DNA of 64,000 nucleotides from positions 1 to 64,000 of the forward strand of contig JAJYZP010000005.1 in assembly GCA_021799875.1 (NCBI GenBank), given 5' to 3'. The notes under the pieces were generated by a model, which was given only the letters and a program-made list of their open reading frames with translations, was not told where the DNA came from and did not search any database. The DNA is from Actinomycetes bacterium. Its GTDB lineage: Bacteria; Actinomycetota; Acidimicrobiia; Acidimicrobiales; Acidimicrobiaceae. The position numbers were made by a program, and so were the translations under genes. Within the stretch, counting starts at the first letter, position 1, and each line of letters starts with the position of its first letter. This document shows positions 26,413 to 38,608 of the stretch, piece after piece.

Positions 26413-27840
26413 GTGGTCAGAGCAGTGCTCAAGGGATCAAAGAACGAGGTGTGCGTGAGAACTGATCGGAAATCGCCACTCGATGGTGGAGTCATAGTAC
26501 TTTTTGGGGCCTCAGGTGATCTGGCAAGGAAAATGCTTTTGCCTGCTCTCTTCTTGCTGCACCAGCGTCGTCGAGAACCGATCCGCCTAATCGGCGTATC
26601 CTCCACGACATATAGTGATGAGCAGTTTCGAGATCTTGCAGAAGAGTCCATACGTAAGTCGAATGAGTCCTTTGACGAGGAAGATCTCCGGTCATTCCTC
26701 CAAGGCGTGGGCTATGAAGCGGGGGATTACAACTCGATCGACACCTTCGAAAGGCTCCGGGAGCGAGTGGGACCCGAGTCACATGCCCTGTTCTACCTGG
26801 CAATTCCTCCGGCGATGTTCGCAAAGGTGGTCAACTCGTTGGGAGAGGTCGGCCTTTCTCGTCAAGGCCGATTGATCGTGGAGAAGCCTCTTGGCCGTGA
26901 TCTGGTATCTGGTGATGAGCTCAATGACTCGCTGGTGTCGGTCTTCCCGGCAAATCAGATCTTTCGGATCGATCACTTTTTGGGTAAGGATGCTATTCAG
27001 AACCTCCTGGTCTTCCGCTTTGCGAATTCGGTCCTCGAGCCGCTCTGGAACAGAAACTTCATCTCTCGCGTAACGGTAACGATGGCAGAGGACTTCGGTG
27101 TTGAGGGTCGAGGTGCGTTCTATGAGTCGGTCGGCGCTATCCGAGATGTCTTCCAAAATCATCTTCTTCAGATCATCTGTCTCCTTGCGATGGAACCACC
27201 AATTTCGATGGAGGCTCAGGACATTTCAGATGAGAAGCTCAAGGTGTTGCGGGCGATGCCTCCCATTGCAGTTGAAGATCTGGTAGCAGGACAGTACGAC
27301 GGGTACCGTAGCGAAAATGGCGTGGAGCCTACATCACGGGTGCCTACCTTCTTTGCTCTTCGGGCGTCGATTCAGTCGTGGAGGTGGGCCGGAGTCCCGT
27401 TCTACGTGCGCGCCGGCAAGGCGCTCAAAGAGACCGTGACCGAAGCGGTGGTAGAGTTCAAGCGTCCCCCAACCTCGATCTTTGGTGACGGTGTGCGGAC
27501 AAGGCTTCCCGAAGCTAATCGATTGATCTTTCGTTTCAAACCTGATGCCACGATCTCGTTGCGAGTACAGGCGAAGACCCCAGGAGCTCGAGCTGTGTCG
27601 CATGAAGTAGATTTGAGGGTCTCGGAGTCAGAGAGTCAGGATCAAGGTTTTGAGAGTTACTCAAAACTGATCGAAGATGCACTCGACGGTGACCAGAGCC
27701 GCTTTGCTACCGAGGAGTCGATCCATGAGTCGTGGCGTATCGTCGAGGAGATTCTCTCCCCAGAAGATATTTTCCCTTATGCTCGTGGGTCATGGGGACC
27801 GCTCAAAGCCGACGTCTTGCTTGGTGAAGCACGTCTGTGA
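26413..27840 (+). CDS. zwf: Glucose-6-phosphate 1-dehydrogenase
   Basis: 475 residues. The Rossmann NADP motif [18 protein letters not shown] is at the N-terminus, the substrate-binding signature [20 protein letters not shown] in the middle, and the later [15 protein letters not shown] completes the family pattern. It oxidises glucose-6-phosphate to 6-phosphogluconolactone in the oxidative pentose phosphate or Entner-Doudoroff route. Start GTG at 26413, with AAAGG just upstream. No gnd, pgl or tal genes are adjacent, so it appears to be transcribed alone. Confidence 0.94.
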   Translation: MVRAVLKGSKNEVCVRTDRKSPLDGGVIVLFGASGDLARKMLLPALFLLHQRRREPIRLIGVSSTTYSDEQFRDLAEESIRKSNESFDEEDLRSFLQGVGYEAGDYNSIDTFERLRERVGPESHALFYLAIPPAMFAKVVNSLGEVGLSRQGRLIVEKPLGRDLVSGDELNDSLVSVFPANQIFRIDHFLGKDAIQNLLVFRFANSVLEPLWNRNFISRVTVTMAEDFGVEGRGAFYESVGAIRDVFQNHLLQIICLLAMEPPISMEAQDISDEKLKVLRAMPPIAVEDLVAGQYDGYRSENGVEPTSRVPTFFALRASIQSWRWAGVPFYVRAGKALKETVTEAVVEFKRPPTSIFGDGVRTRLPEANRLIFRFKPDATISLRVQAKTPGARAVSHEVDLRVSESESQDQGFESYSKLIEDALDGDQSRFATEESIHESWRIVEEILSPEDIFPYARGSWGPLKADVLLGEARL

Positions 27841-28088
27841 AGGTTTCTCGAGGGATCTCTGAGCTTTGAGAGAAGGGCCGCCCAGGTATGACGTCTCTTA
27901 GTGCTAGAGAGAGAACCATATCGTGACAAGTTCTCCGTAGAGAGCGTTGTAAACGTGCCGAGAGTGACAGTTCGGTGAATAATCCTTGATGAGAGTGGGT
28001 GCGTCGCGAATCGAAAGCGATGCTGAATTTTCTTTACTGAGTGCCGCTCGTACCTGCTGCCTTGCTGAAGGATTCAGTGTCCTACGGT

Positions 28089-28700
28089 CTAAGAGTCTTC
28101 TGCTGGGTTGTCATCTGGCATAATGTAGCTCAGATTGAGATCGGAGAGCCGAACTAGCAACGTGGCTAGCCACTGACCAATCGGAGCAAACTGTTTGTCA
28201 AAGGAGGTAGTGTCGCCCAAATCCTCTTCGTCAATCCTCAGAATTGCTTCGTAAGCGAACTCTGCGGTAAACTCATTGCGCTCGGTCGCCACATCGAAGT
28301 TGCGTTCACACGAGCTTCCTGTGAGGTCGAAGGCGCTCTCAAAAACCTCTGGTGATCGGCGAGGAAGTTGGCGGACCACCTCCTCGACGTTTAAGTCGTG
28401 TGCGATTCCGCCCAGGCGCAGAGCGATCTCGATGTCCACTTCGATTGGTTCTGCGAGCCCCTCTCCGAGAGTCCAGGATCGATAGGCCGATTGGCTCCAC
28501 GTGGACCATTCAACCGAGATATCGGCGCGAACTCGGGGAGGATCCTCTTCTCCAGGGAGCGTGTAGGAGGTCTCAAAAGACAGATCACCGGCCCAGACAT
28601 CGAACTGTAATCGCTCTTCAGTGATTGGAGCTTCCAGCATTGAGGTTGCGAGAGAGCCTTTGAGTGCGTTGACGAGATCGAGAAGGACGTGATCGAACAT
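28089..28700 (-). CDS. Acidic hypothetical protein
   Basis: 203 residues, strongly acidic (many D/E, for example VDIEIALRLGG, RIDEEDLGD), soluble, without signal peptide or membrane segment. Alternating hydrophobic/polar strands (LQFDVWAGDLSFETSYTL; RVRADISVEWSTW) suggest a beta-rich fold. No family was recognised. ATG at 28700; the divergent GDPD gene begins 37 bp away, so the two share a very short promoter region. Coding nature is supported by length and by amino-acid composition unlike the surrounding shadow frames. Confidence 0.6.
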   Translation of the reverse strand: MFDHVLLDLVNALKGSLATSMLEAPITEERLQFDVWAGDLSFETSYTLPGEEDPPRVRADISVEWSTWSQSAYRSWTLGEGLAEPIEVDIEIALRLGGIAHDLNVEEVVRQLPRRSPEVFESAFDLTGSSCERNFDVATERNEFTAEFAYEAILRIDEEDLGDTTSFDKQFAPIGQWLATLLVRLSDLNLSYIMPDDNPAEDS

Positions 28701-28737
28701 TTCTTGAGTGCGAGCTTTCCTGACTAAGGTGATAACT

Positions 28738-29598
28738 ATGACGAACCCATGGCTAGATCGGCGGGTGCTTTCTATCGCACACCAAGGTGGGTCGCATGAG
28801 GCTCCCTCTTCAACAATATTCGCTATTGAGTGCGCCCTTGCTAACGGCGCCGATGGAATTGAGTTGGATCTTCATCCGACTCTAGACGGAGGTATCGTCT
28901 GTCTTCACGATGACACTCTTGAGCGGACGACGAATCTTGCGGGCTACGTTCATGACTTTGATATGGAGGACCTAGCAGAAGCTGATGCGGCGTACTACTT
29001 CGTGCTCGATTCCGGTGAGGCTATTGTCACTGGGGCGCCGGAGGAGGCTTATATCTACCGCGGACGAGTCGCGGAGGATCACCGCTTTGGGATACCAACT
29101 CTGGCAGAGATCCTCCGGGACCCAGCGCCAAAGCTCTTTAACCTTGATATTAAGGAAGATCTCGGTCCAGAAGGCAATTTCGAAGCTGAGCTAGGAACCA
29201 TGATTCAGTCCACGGGCTCTACGGATCGGACCATCGTTGCGTCCTTTCTGCAAGAACCGTTGTCGAGATTTCGAGAGCAGTACCCCAACGTCGCTACCTC
29301 TGCATCACCCGAAGAGGCGTTGAACTTCTATCAGGGATTTTTGAGTGGAGAGAGACCTCCCTCGGTGGAGTTCGAGGTCTTACAGATCCCAGCGTCCTAC
29401 GGAGGGATCGAGTATGTTGACCCTGGGCTCATCAGCTTCGCCCATGATTGTGGAGTTGCTGTACACCTTTGGACCATCAATGACGAGGCCGACATGGAAC
29501 GCTTTGTTGGTTACGGAGCCGATGGTTTGATGACCGACCGGCCGTCGGTGTTGCGACGAGTACTCGAGCGCACTGAGTCCATGTGGCTTGGTGTCTGA
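28738..29598 (+). CDS. Glycerophosphodiester phosphodiesterase
   Basis: 286 residues, GDPD TIM-barrel family. RRVLSIAHQGGSHEAPSST and GADGIELDLHPTLDGGIVCLHDDTL hold the metal-binding E and D and the catalytic His pair; GADGLMTDRPSVLRRVL is the typical end. It hydrolyses glycerophosphodiesters to glycerol-3-phosphate and an alcohol. I chose ATG 28738 because AAGGTG lies 7 nt upstream; a GTG ten codons earlier is possible. No signal peptide, so cytoplasmic. mnmA follows 14 bp downstream and is likely co-transcribed. Confidence 0.88.
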   Translation: MTNPWLDRRVLSIAHQGGSHEAPSSTIFAIECALANGADGIELDLHPTLDGGIVCLHDDTLERTTNLAGYVHDFDMEDLAEADAAYYFVLDSGEAIVTGAPEEAYIYRGRVAEDHRFGIPTLAEILRDPAPKLFNLDIKEDLGPEGNFEAELGTMIQSTGSTDRTIVASFLQEPLSRFREQYPNVATSASPEEALNFYQGFLSGERPPSVEFEVLQIPASYGGIEYVDPGLISFAHDCGVAVHLWTINDEADMERFVGYGADGLMTDRPSVLRRVLERTESMWLGV

Positions 29599-29612
29599 GG
29601 AGTTTGGTCTAA

Positions 29613-32793
<3,181 letters not shown>

Positions 32794-32838
32794 CATGAGT
32801 GCTGGAACGGTGCATTGGAACGGATTGAGTAGGGGCGA

Positions 32839-34896
32839 TTGAGCGGTACCGGCGATGACAAGGTAGGCGAAGTCCTTGGTGGTCGCTATAGACTCGTGGC
32901 CCCGATTGGCGCGGGCTCTTCTGGAAATGTGTACCGAGGTCGAGATCTCAAACTTGAACGTGAAGTTGCCGTCAAGGTGCTCCATGGCGTGCTTGGTAGC
33001 GACGTTATGTTTCTCCGACGATTTCAAGCCGAAGCGCGAGCGGCCGCCCAACTGTCGAGTCCCTACATCGTTGCGGTCTACGATTCCGGAACCTCTGATG
33101 GACTTCCCTTCCTCGTTCTAGAACTCTTAGATGGTGGATCATTGCGGGAGCACTTCTCGTCGTCACGTCCGCTCTCGCTTCCTCAGATCGTGCGAGCATC
33201 GCTACAAGTTGCGAGCGGGCTGGCCTTTGCTCATGCCAAGGCGTACGTACATCGTGATCTCAAGCCAGCGAACCTCTTGTTCTCCGGTGGTGGGGATCTG
33301 AAGATTGCAGACTTTGGATTAGCCGTTGCGCTCTCCGCCGCAGCCCATACTGAGCCAGTTGGCGTACTAATGGGAACTGCGAAGTATGCCTCACCTGAGC
33401 AGGCGAGAGGCGTCGCCGTCGGTGCTCCAAGCGACCTCTACTCGCTCGGGCTCATCATGTACGAGGCCATTGCATTCAAGCTTCCCTTTGTCGGTGATAC
33501 AACGTTCTCTCTGCTCATGGCTCGACTGGACCGTGATGTTGAGGCTCCAGCGGGATCTGGTGGTCTTGGAAGCCTCATCGAGCGCTGTCTTCGCAGTAAT
33601 CCCGAGGAGAGAATTACCGCTCTCGAGCTCGTTCGTGAACTGGATCGATTGGCTCGAACGCTTGAACCACCTGAAACGATCTTGCCGCTGCACTCCCCAT
33701 CGGGACCCTACGGCCTGCGCACGAGCGGTGATAACGATGGTGGTGACCGTACCTCGGTATTGGGGGTTTCAGATATCACCGAGCATATCGGTGGATGGCT
33801 CTCTCCGAGTGACGGAGCGGCGACTGCATATGCATCGTCCTTGTACGACCTCGAGGATGATAACGCCACGAGCGCTACGGACACTGCACAAATTCGGGCG
33901 ACCACTACCTCGGTGGTTGCTGTGGATAGTGGGGCTTGGACCTCGATGACGGATGCGGCCGATGGCACGGTGGATGTCAACGGTCGAGGGGAACGAGATG
34001 ATCGCCCAAGAGCTCGGCGCAAGCGAATCTTGTTAATCTGGGTCATCATTACGCTCGTCCTAAGTCTCTTGGCGGCGGGAGGTGCATATCTCTACGCCTC
34101 CCTGACGAGAACTACGGTCCCAAACCTGGTCGGTCTGTCGGTCTCGCGGTCCCGAGCGGTGGCGAAGCTGTCGGATTTGAGCCTTCTGGTCACCGGTCAT
34201 CGGTACTCGCTTTCGATTCCACAAGGTGATGTCATTGGCGCTTTCCCTCGAGCCGGTGTGGTCGTTGCTAAGAAATCTATTGTGGATGTGACGCTCTCGC
34301 TTGGTCCTGCTCCGGTCAAGGTTCCACCTCTTGTCGGTGAAGATCAAGCTGAGATCGTTGCACAGTTGACGGCACTGCACTTCAAGGTGGCATTCACTCA
34401 TTCGTACTCTGAGACGGTCCCCAGTGGGCAGTTTGTTTCTGCTCAACCGGCCCCCGGAGCGGTCGTGCAGTATGGATCTACCGTGCAGATCGTGCTGTCA
34501 AAGGGACCGGTTCCTCGCAAGGTTCCGAACTTGGTTGGTGACTCCCAGGGAACGGCAACGTCGGTGCTCGCAAGTGAGCAACTGGAGATCTCGGTGTCGA
34601 CGCAGTACTCAAATACCGTCGCCAAAAACGATGTAATCTCTCAAGCCACGACGCCTGGGTCTCTGGTGCCGCGAGGTTCGACGATCGATGTTTCGGTCTC
34701 TCTTGGACCACACTACGTAACGGTGCCCAACGTGCTCGGAGACTCCCAGGCTGCGGCGGAGGCTGCGCTTCAGGCCGCCGGGCTGACAGTGGGAAGGGTA
34801 TTTGTGACCCTTGGTAATACCAACGTCATCTTGACCTCTCCGGCTTACGGTACTCAAGTGCTGTATGGTAGTGCAGTGAGCATGGTGGTTGATTAG
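32839..34896 (+). CDS. pknB: Serine/threonine protein kinase with four PASTA repeats
   Basis: 685 residues. The N-terminal kinase domain has the Gly loop GAGSSGNVYRG, VAVKVLH lysine, catalytic HRDLKPANLLF and DFG. A linker of about 120 acidic/Thr-rich residues leads to one membrane span (ILLIWVIITLVLSLLAAGG), then four extracellular PASTA repeats beginning TVPNLVG, VKVPPLVG, RKVPNLVG and VTVPNVLG. PknB/StkP-type kinases sense muropeptides or lipid II and control cell-wall synthesis and division. Start TTG at 32839 has AGGGG upstream. It sits alone between ligA and GatCAB rather than with the usual division and RodA/PBP genes. Confidence 0.92.
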   Translation: MSGTGDDKVGEVLGGRYRLVAPIGAGSSGNVYRGRDLKLEREVAVKVLHGVLGSDVMFLRRFQAEARAAAQLSSPYIVAVYDSGTSDGLPFLVLELLDGGSLREHFSSSRPLSLPQIVRASLQVASGLAFAHAKAYVHRDLKPANLLFSGGGDLKIADFGLAVALSAAAHTEPVGVLMGTAKYASPEQARGVAVGAPSDLYSLGLIMYEAIAFKLPFVGDTTFSLLMARLDRDVEAPAGSGGLGSLIERCLRSNPEERITALELVRELDRLARTLEPPETILPLHSPSGPYGLRTSGDNDGGDRTSVLGVSDITEHIGGWLSPSDGAATAYASSLYDLEDDNATSATDTAQIRATTTSVVAVDSGAWTSMTDAADGTVDVNGRGERDDRPRARRKRILLIWVIITLVLSLLAAGGAYLYASLTRTTVPNLVGLSVSRSRAVAKLSDLSLLVTGHRYSLSIPQGDVIGAFPRAGVVVAKKSIVDVTLSLGPAPVKVPPLVGEDQAEIVAQLTALHFKVAFTHSYSETVPSGQFVSAQPAPGAVVQYGSTVQIVLSKGPVPRKVPNLVGDSQGTATSVLASEQLEISVSTQYSNTVAKNDVISQATTPGSLVPRGSTIDVSVSLGPHYVTVPNVLGDSQAAAEAALQAAGLTVGRVFVTLGNTNVILTSPAYGTQVLYGSAVSMVVD

Positions 34897-34975
34897 CGAA
34901 AAACCCTTTTCCCTCTTGCATCTCTGCCCGCGTCAGCGATCTCACATCACCTCGTTGGTGCGGGGAACGAAGGAG

Positions 34976-35389
34976 CTACTCGAGAGTGATCGCTTTGATA
35001 CCTCCGAGGATATCGCCCCCGTCGCTCGGCGTCATCAGTGCTTGGAGGGAGAGAAGCTTGGTCATATCGCCCGTGACTCGAATCTTCCCTGCCATGAACG
35101 CCTCGATAGCAGCTTGAGGATTCCCATCCACGAAGATGGCTTTCGTCGTCGCGTAGTCGATGGTCACGGTTACCTCGGCGTCGCTCAGCTCGCCGAGCTC
35201 GAGATCGACGAACCCTTCGGTCGTTCGTACATAGGCTCGTAACTCGTCTTGCTCGAACGGCAGCTCGGTGACGATGAGATTCATCGTGATCTTGGCTTCC
35301 AGCGATGGACTCTCCGAGGCGTGCTCCTTGCGTAGTGTTCGGACACGCTCGATCCACTCAGGGGACAAGAAGAGAGACTTTTCGCTCAT
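34976..35389 (-). CDS. SCP2 sterol-carrier-domain protein
   Basis: 137 residues from ATG 35389, which has GGAGG 5 nt upstream. The sequence matches stand-alone SCP2 domains: strands around VTVTIDYATTKAIFVD and the helix AIEAFMAGKIRVTGDMTKLLSLQ. Such proteins bind lipids or acyl chains in a hydrophobic tunnel; the physiological ligand in bacteria is unknown. The gene is convergent with pknB and divergent from the small ferredoxin gene 94 bp away. Confidence 0.85.
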   Translation of the reverse strand: MSEKSLFLSPEWIERVRTLRKEHASESPSLEAKITMNLIVTELPFEQDELRAYVRTTEGFVDLELGELSDAEVTVTIDYATTKAIFVDGNPQAAIEAFMAGKIRVTGDMTKLLSLQALMTPSDGGDILGGIKAITLE

Positions 35390-35483
35390 AGGAACCTCCA
35401 CAACGTCAGTGATAGTGACCTTGTTGGCAAGCCTAAGGGAGAGTTCGATGCGGTCAGACCGGCTCGACTAAGGTGAGTTGGTT

Positions 35484-35702
35484 GTGAGCACGATTCATCA
35501 AGTCGCCTTTGTCGATCACCTACGATGTGTGGGGTGTCAACGCTGCGTTGACTGCTGTGCCGAAGTCGTCGATGCGATTCGGCTTCGACCGTATTGGGCA
35601 AGTGTGGACGCTGACCTTTGTATCGGCTGTCTCCGGTGTATTCCAGTCTGCCCGACGGGTGCAATAGGTGTAGTGGTGAGTCCTTGTATCGCAGGGTTGT
35701 GA
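35484..35702 (+). CDS. Small ferredoxin-like protein with two 4Fe-4S-type Cys clusters
   Basis: About 72 residues. CVGCQRCVDCC and CIGCLRCIPVCPTGAIG give two CxxCxxCxxxC-like groups, the second being a perfect 4Fe-4S motif followed by P; the first ends CVDCC, with its last Cys displaced, so it may bind a cluster atypically. A bacterial-type electron carrier is likely. GTG at 35484 has AAGGTGAG 6 nt upstream; an in-frame TTG at 35478 is possible. Its end overlaps a small frameshifted-looking frame. Confidence 0.72.
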   Translation: MSTIHQVAFVDHLRCVGCQRCVDCCAEVVDAIRLRPYWASVDADLCIGCLRCIPVCPTGAIGVVVSPCIAGL

Positions 35703-35880
35703 TCATCGACGAAGCATCTCTGAACGACGTGCTGATCTTTCAGGTCTGCAGCCGGTCGCAGAGTTGGAAGCGAACCTCATGGAGGTACCGTCTCCCGAGT
35801 TGGTCTCGATACTTCCCCACGGTGGAACGATGACCCGAGAGGTCGAGAGCGCTCTCGCTTTGGCGTATCGTTTGGAGTGA
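35699..35880 (+). pseudogene. Small coding fragment, probably frameshifted
   Basis: GTG at 35699 overlaps the ferredoxin stop and opens VIIDEASLNDVLIFQ, after which the frame loses protein character. Around 35744 the next frame continues plausibly as LQPVAELEANLMEVPSPELV, then SILPHGGTMTREVESALALA, and stops with TGA at 35878-35880. A single frameshift would join them into a protein of about 60 residues. I do not know the family. A genuine frameshift, programmed shifting or a sequencing error would all fit. Confidence 0.4.
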
Positions 35881-35993
35881 TCAAAACTCGGCGACTGTAC
35901 GGTCGAGAAGTGCTGCGCTGGGAGAGAAGGAAGACGATACGATAGCTTTCAGTGTTGAGTTTCGTCTTGGGCCAAGACGGGGAAGCTGGGGAG

Positions 35994-36698
35994 ATGTCAG
36001 AGGTAACCGTTCTCGTAGTTCATGGCTTTACTGGATCTCCTCAATCTTTTGAGCTGCAGATCGCCAGTTTTGAAAGACAGGGTTATGAGGTCATTGCCCC
36101 GACGCTTCCTGGTCACGATAGCTCTCCTGAAGAGCTCGCCGAGCTTCGCTACGATGACTTTTATCGCTCTCTCCACGCGCGGTACCATGAACTCTCCGAT
36201 CGCTCGAATCTCTTCGTCATGGGTCTGTCGATGGGCGGGACACTGCTCTGTGACCTTTTGACGAAGCACCATGAACCGGCGGGGGCCATCTTGGTGAATC
36301 CGCTGGTCGTTCCGCCTCACGAGTCGTACATCGCAGTTGTTGAGGAGATGCTCGAGGGAGGTACAGTCTTTGTGCCAGGGATTGGCTCGGACATCAAGAG
36401 AACAGATCGCTCCGAGCGAGCCTATGACCGAACCCCACTTGCTCCTGCTCGGTCGCTTTTCCGGGCAACCGAACTCCTCCAAGGTCGTCTCGGCGACATT
36501 ACGACCAAGACCCTTCTGTTCTCCTCTCGAGAAGACCACGTAGTACCTGTCGAATCCGGCGAACTACTGGCCCAGGTCTGCGGTGACCTTGTAGACCGGC
36601 GAGTCCTAGAGGACAGCTACCACGTAGCAACGCTCGATTTTGATGCTGAGCGCATCTCGGAGGAGAGTATTGAATTCATTGAAACGTTAAAGCTCTGA
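35994..36698 (+). CDS. Alpha/beta-hydrolase, carboxylesterase/lipase (Est30-like)
   Basis: About 234 residues. HGFTGSPQSFE forms the oxyanion region, the nucleophile elbow is GLSMGG (GxSxG), and the C-terminal DSYHVATLDFD carries the catalytic His, closely resembling Est30-type thermostable carboxylesterases that hydrolyse short-chain or monoacylglycerol esters. Start ATG 35994 with GGGGAG upstream; an ATG 14 codons earlier adds a poor N-terminus. No signal peptide. Stand-alone gene; GatCAB begins 126 bp later. Confidence 0.82.
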   Translation: MSEVTVLVVHGFTGSPQSFELQIASFERQGYEVIAPTLPGHDSSPEELAELRYDDFYRSLHARYHELSDRSNLFVMGLSMGGTLLCDLLTKHHEPAGAILVNPLVVPPHESYIAVVEEMLEGGTVFVPGIGSDIKRTDRSERAYDRTPLAPARSLFRATELLQGRLGDITTKTLLFSSREDHVVPVESGELLAQVCGDLVDRRVLEDSYHVATLDFDAERISEESIEFIETLKL

Positions 36699-36824
36699 GA
36701 GAGCTCTGTCGTTCGGCGTGATTGCGTCGAGCTACTTGCATTCCGGAGCAGAATTCGGTGATCGGTCTGGCCCTCTGTATGATGATCTCGCATAGTCACT
36801 TGGTGTTGAACGTAGGATGGGTGC

Positions 36825-37127
36825 ATGGCATTGAAGATCACGAGGGACGAGGTCGCGCACGTTGCGTTTCTGGCTCGTCTATTGATCGATCCCTCTGAGA
36901 TCGATCAATATGCTGAACAGCTTTCGAGCGTTCTTGAGCATGCGGCCGATATTGAGGCGCTCGAGTTGAACGATGTGGAACCGACCTTTCGTCCGATTCC
37001 ACTTGAGAACGTGCTCCGAGAGGACGTTGTCACGGTGTCGCTGCCTCGGGATACGGTACTTTCTCAGGCTCCCGAGACTGCGCAAAACATGTTCTTGGTA
37101 CCGAAGATTCTGAGCGAGGCCCCATGA
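36825..37127 (+). CDS. gatC: Asp/Glu-tRNA amidotransferase subunit C
   Basis: 100 residues, typical GatC: ITRDEVAHVAFLARLLID, LSSVLEHAADIEALELNDVEP and the C-terminal LREDVV. GatC is the small scaffold that holds GatA and GatB together. Together they amidate misacylated Glu-tRNA(Gln) and/or Asp-tRNA(Asn). ATG at 36825; the stop overlaps gatA by 4 nt. TAGGAT lies 6 bp before the ATG, so a promoter very close to the start is possible. Confidence 0.93.
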   Translation: MALKITRDEVAHVAFLARLLIDPSEIDQYAEQLSSVLEHAADIEALELNDVEPTFRPIPLENVLREDVVTVSLPRDTVLSQAPETAQNMFLVPKILSEAP

Positions 37128-38608
37128 CTGCCGACCCGTCGATCTTCGAGGTCGCTCGTGCGGTTCAAGACGGTAGTCAGGCCTGTCTCCCCACGGTAGA
37201 GGCGATACTGGCGACTATTGCGGCCCGTGAACCAGAGATTCGTGCCTTCTTGTTCCACGATCCCGAGCAGGTGTTGCGAGAGGCCCAGGCGATTGACGAC
37301 CGGGCTCGTGCTGGCGATGTTGTGGGTCCTCTTGCCGGAGTCACGGTCGCCTTGAAAGATAATCTCACCACTGAAGAAACTCCAACAACCTGTGCATCGA
37401 AGATATTAGAACATTGGGTGCCCCCGTACAGTGCCACAGTTGTCGAGCGCCTGCGTGCTGCGGGAGCAATCGTCATTGGTAAGACCAACCTCGACGAGTT
37501 TGCAATGGGGTCTTCTACGGAGAACTCTGCCTTTCAAGTTACGAAAAATCCGCTTGATACCACTCGAGTCCCAGGCGGTTCGTCGGGGGGCTCGGCCGCT
37601 GCGGTAGCGGCTCGATTTGCTCATGTAGCGCTCGGATCGGATACAGGAGGCTCGATTCGCCAGCCTGCAGCTCTCTGTGGGGTTGTGGGCTTCAAGCCAA
37701 CGTACGGACTCGTCTCACGTTACGGACTTATAGCGTTTGCATCTTCGCTCGATCAGATCGGTCCATTTGGTCGATCTGTCGAGGATGCGGGTGCTCTTTT
37801 TGAGATTATTGCCGGTCACGATAGCAGAGACTCAACAAGTCTTGACCGACCCGCTCCTCAGGTCCTTGATCGTAAGGACCGTGGCGTTGAAGGTTTGAGG
37901 GTCGGCGTTGTCGCCGATCTGGTGAACTTTTGTTCTCCAGACGTGGTTCGACGCTGCCGAGAGGCGGCAGACGGGCTTGCACGGGCCGGCGCACTCGTCG
38001 AAGAGGTTTCGGTTCCAGCCACCACCTTGGGACTGTCTGCGTACTACATCATTGCACCCGCAGAAGCTTCTTCGAATCTGGCTCGCTTTGACGGCGTGCG
38101 GTTCGGGCTGCGAGAGGAGGGCGCCGATATGACGGAGACCTACGTCAAGACTCGGTCGGCCGGCTTTGGCGCGGAGGTAAAGCGTCGAATCATGCTCGGG
38201 ACCTATGCCCTCTCCGCTGGGTACTACGAGGCGTACTATGGAAAGGCACAGCGAGTTCGAACCCTCATCATTAGGGCGTTCGATGAGATATATCGTCGAT
38301 TTGATCTCCTGCTCTGCCCAACCTCTCCCACGACGGCATTTCGCACCGGTGATAAGGCCAACGACCCAATGGCCATGTATCTCAACGACGTCTGCACAAT
38401 TCCATCGAGTCTCGCTGGACATCCTGCTATGAGCGTCCCCTTCGGCGAAGGGGACGATGGTCTACCAGTTGGAGTCCAGCTCTTAGGACCGGCTCTCTCT
38501 GACCCTCTACTCTTTCAGGCTGCATTCGTTCTGCAGGAGATGGCGAACGAGCACAAGCGGCTCTCTGCAGCTCGTTTGGATCGTACTGACCGTGGAGGTG
38601 ACGTGTGA
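37124..38608 (+). CDS. gatA: Asp/Glu-tRNA amidotransferase subunit A
   Basis: 494-residue amidase-signature protein. The Ser-cis-Ser-Lys triad is visible: Lys in VALKDN, the Ser-rich loop PGGSSGGSAAAVAARF, and GSDTGGSIRQPAALCG. GatA releases ammonia from glutamine (or asparagine) and channels it to GatB. ATG at 37124 overlaps the gatC stop; its stop overlaps the GTG of gatB by 4 nt, so gatCAB is fully coupled. Confidence 0.95.
   Translation: MTADPSIFEVARAVQDGSQACLPTVEAILATIAAREPEIRAFLFHDPEQVLREAQAIDDRARAGDVVGPLAGVTVALKDNLTTEETPTTCASKILEHWVPPYSATVVERLRAAGAIVIGKTNLDEFAMGSSTENSAFQVTKNPLDTTRVPGGSSGGSAAAVAARFAHVALGSDTGGSIRQPAALCGVVGFKPTYGLVSRYGLIAFASSLDQIGPFGRSVEDAGALFEIIAGHDSRDSTSLDRPAPQVLDRKDRGVEGLRVGVVADLVNFCSPDVVRRCREAADGLARAGALVEEVSVPATTLGLSAYYIIAPAEASSNLARFDGVRFGLREEGADMTETYVKTRSAGFGAEVKRRIMLGTYALSAGYYEAYYGKAQRVRTLIIRAFDEIYRRFDLLLCPTSPTTAFRTGDKANDPMAMYLNDVCTIPSSLAGHPAMSVPFGEGDDGLPVGVQLLGPALSDPLLFQAAFVLQEMANEHKRLSAARLDRTDRGGDV

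Noticed and set aside
27904-28100. Minus-strand frame with SPNCHSRHVYNALYGELV, vaguely BolA-like
   Set aside because: No start codon or SD, it overlaps the hypothetical gene at 28089, and the similarity is too slight to support a gene.
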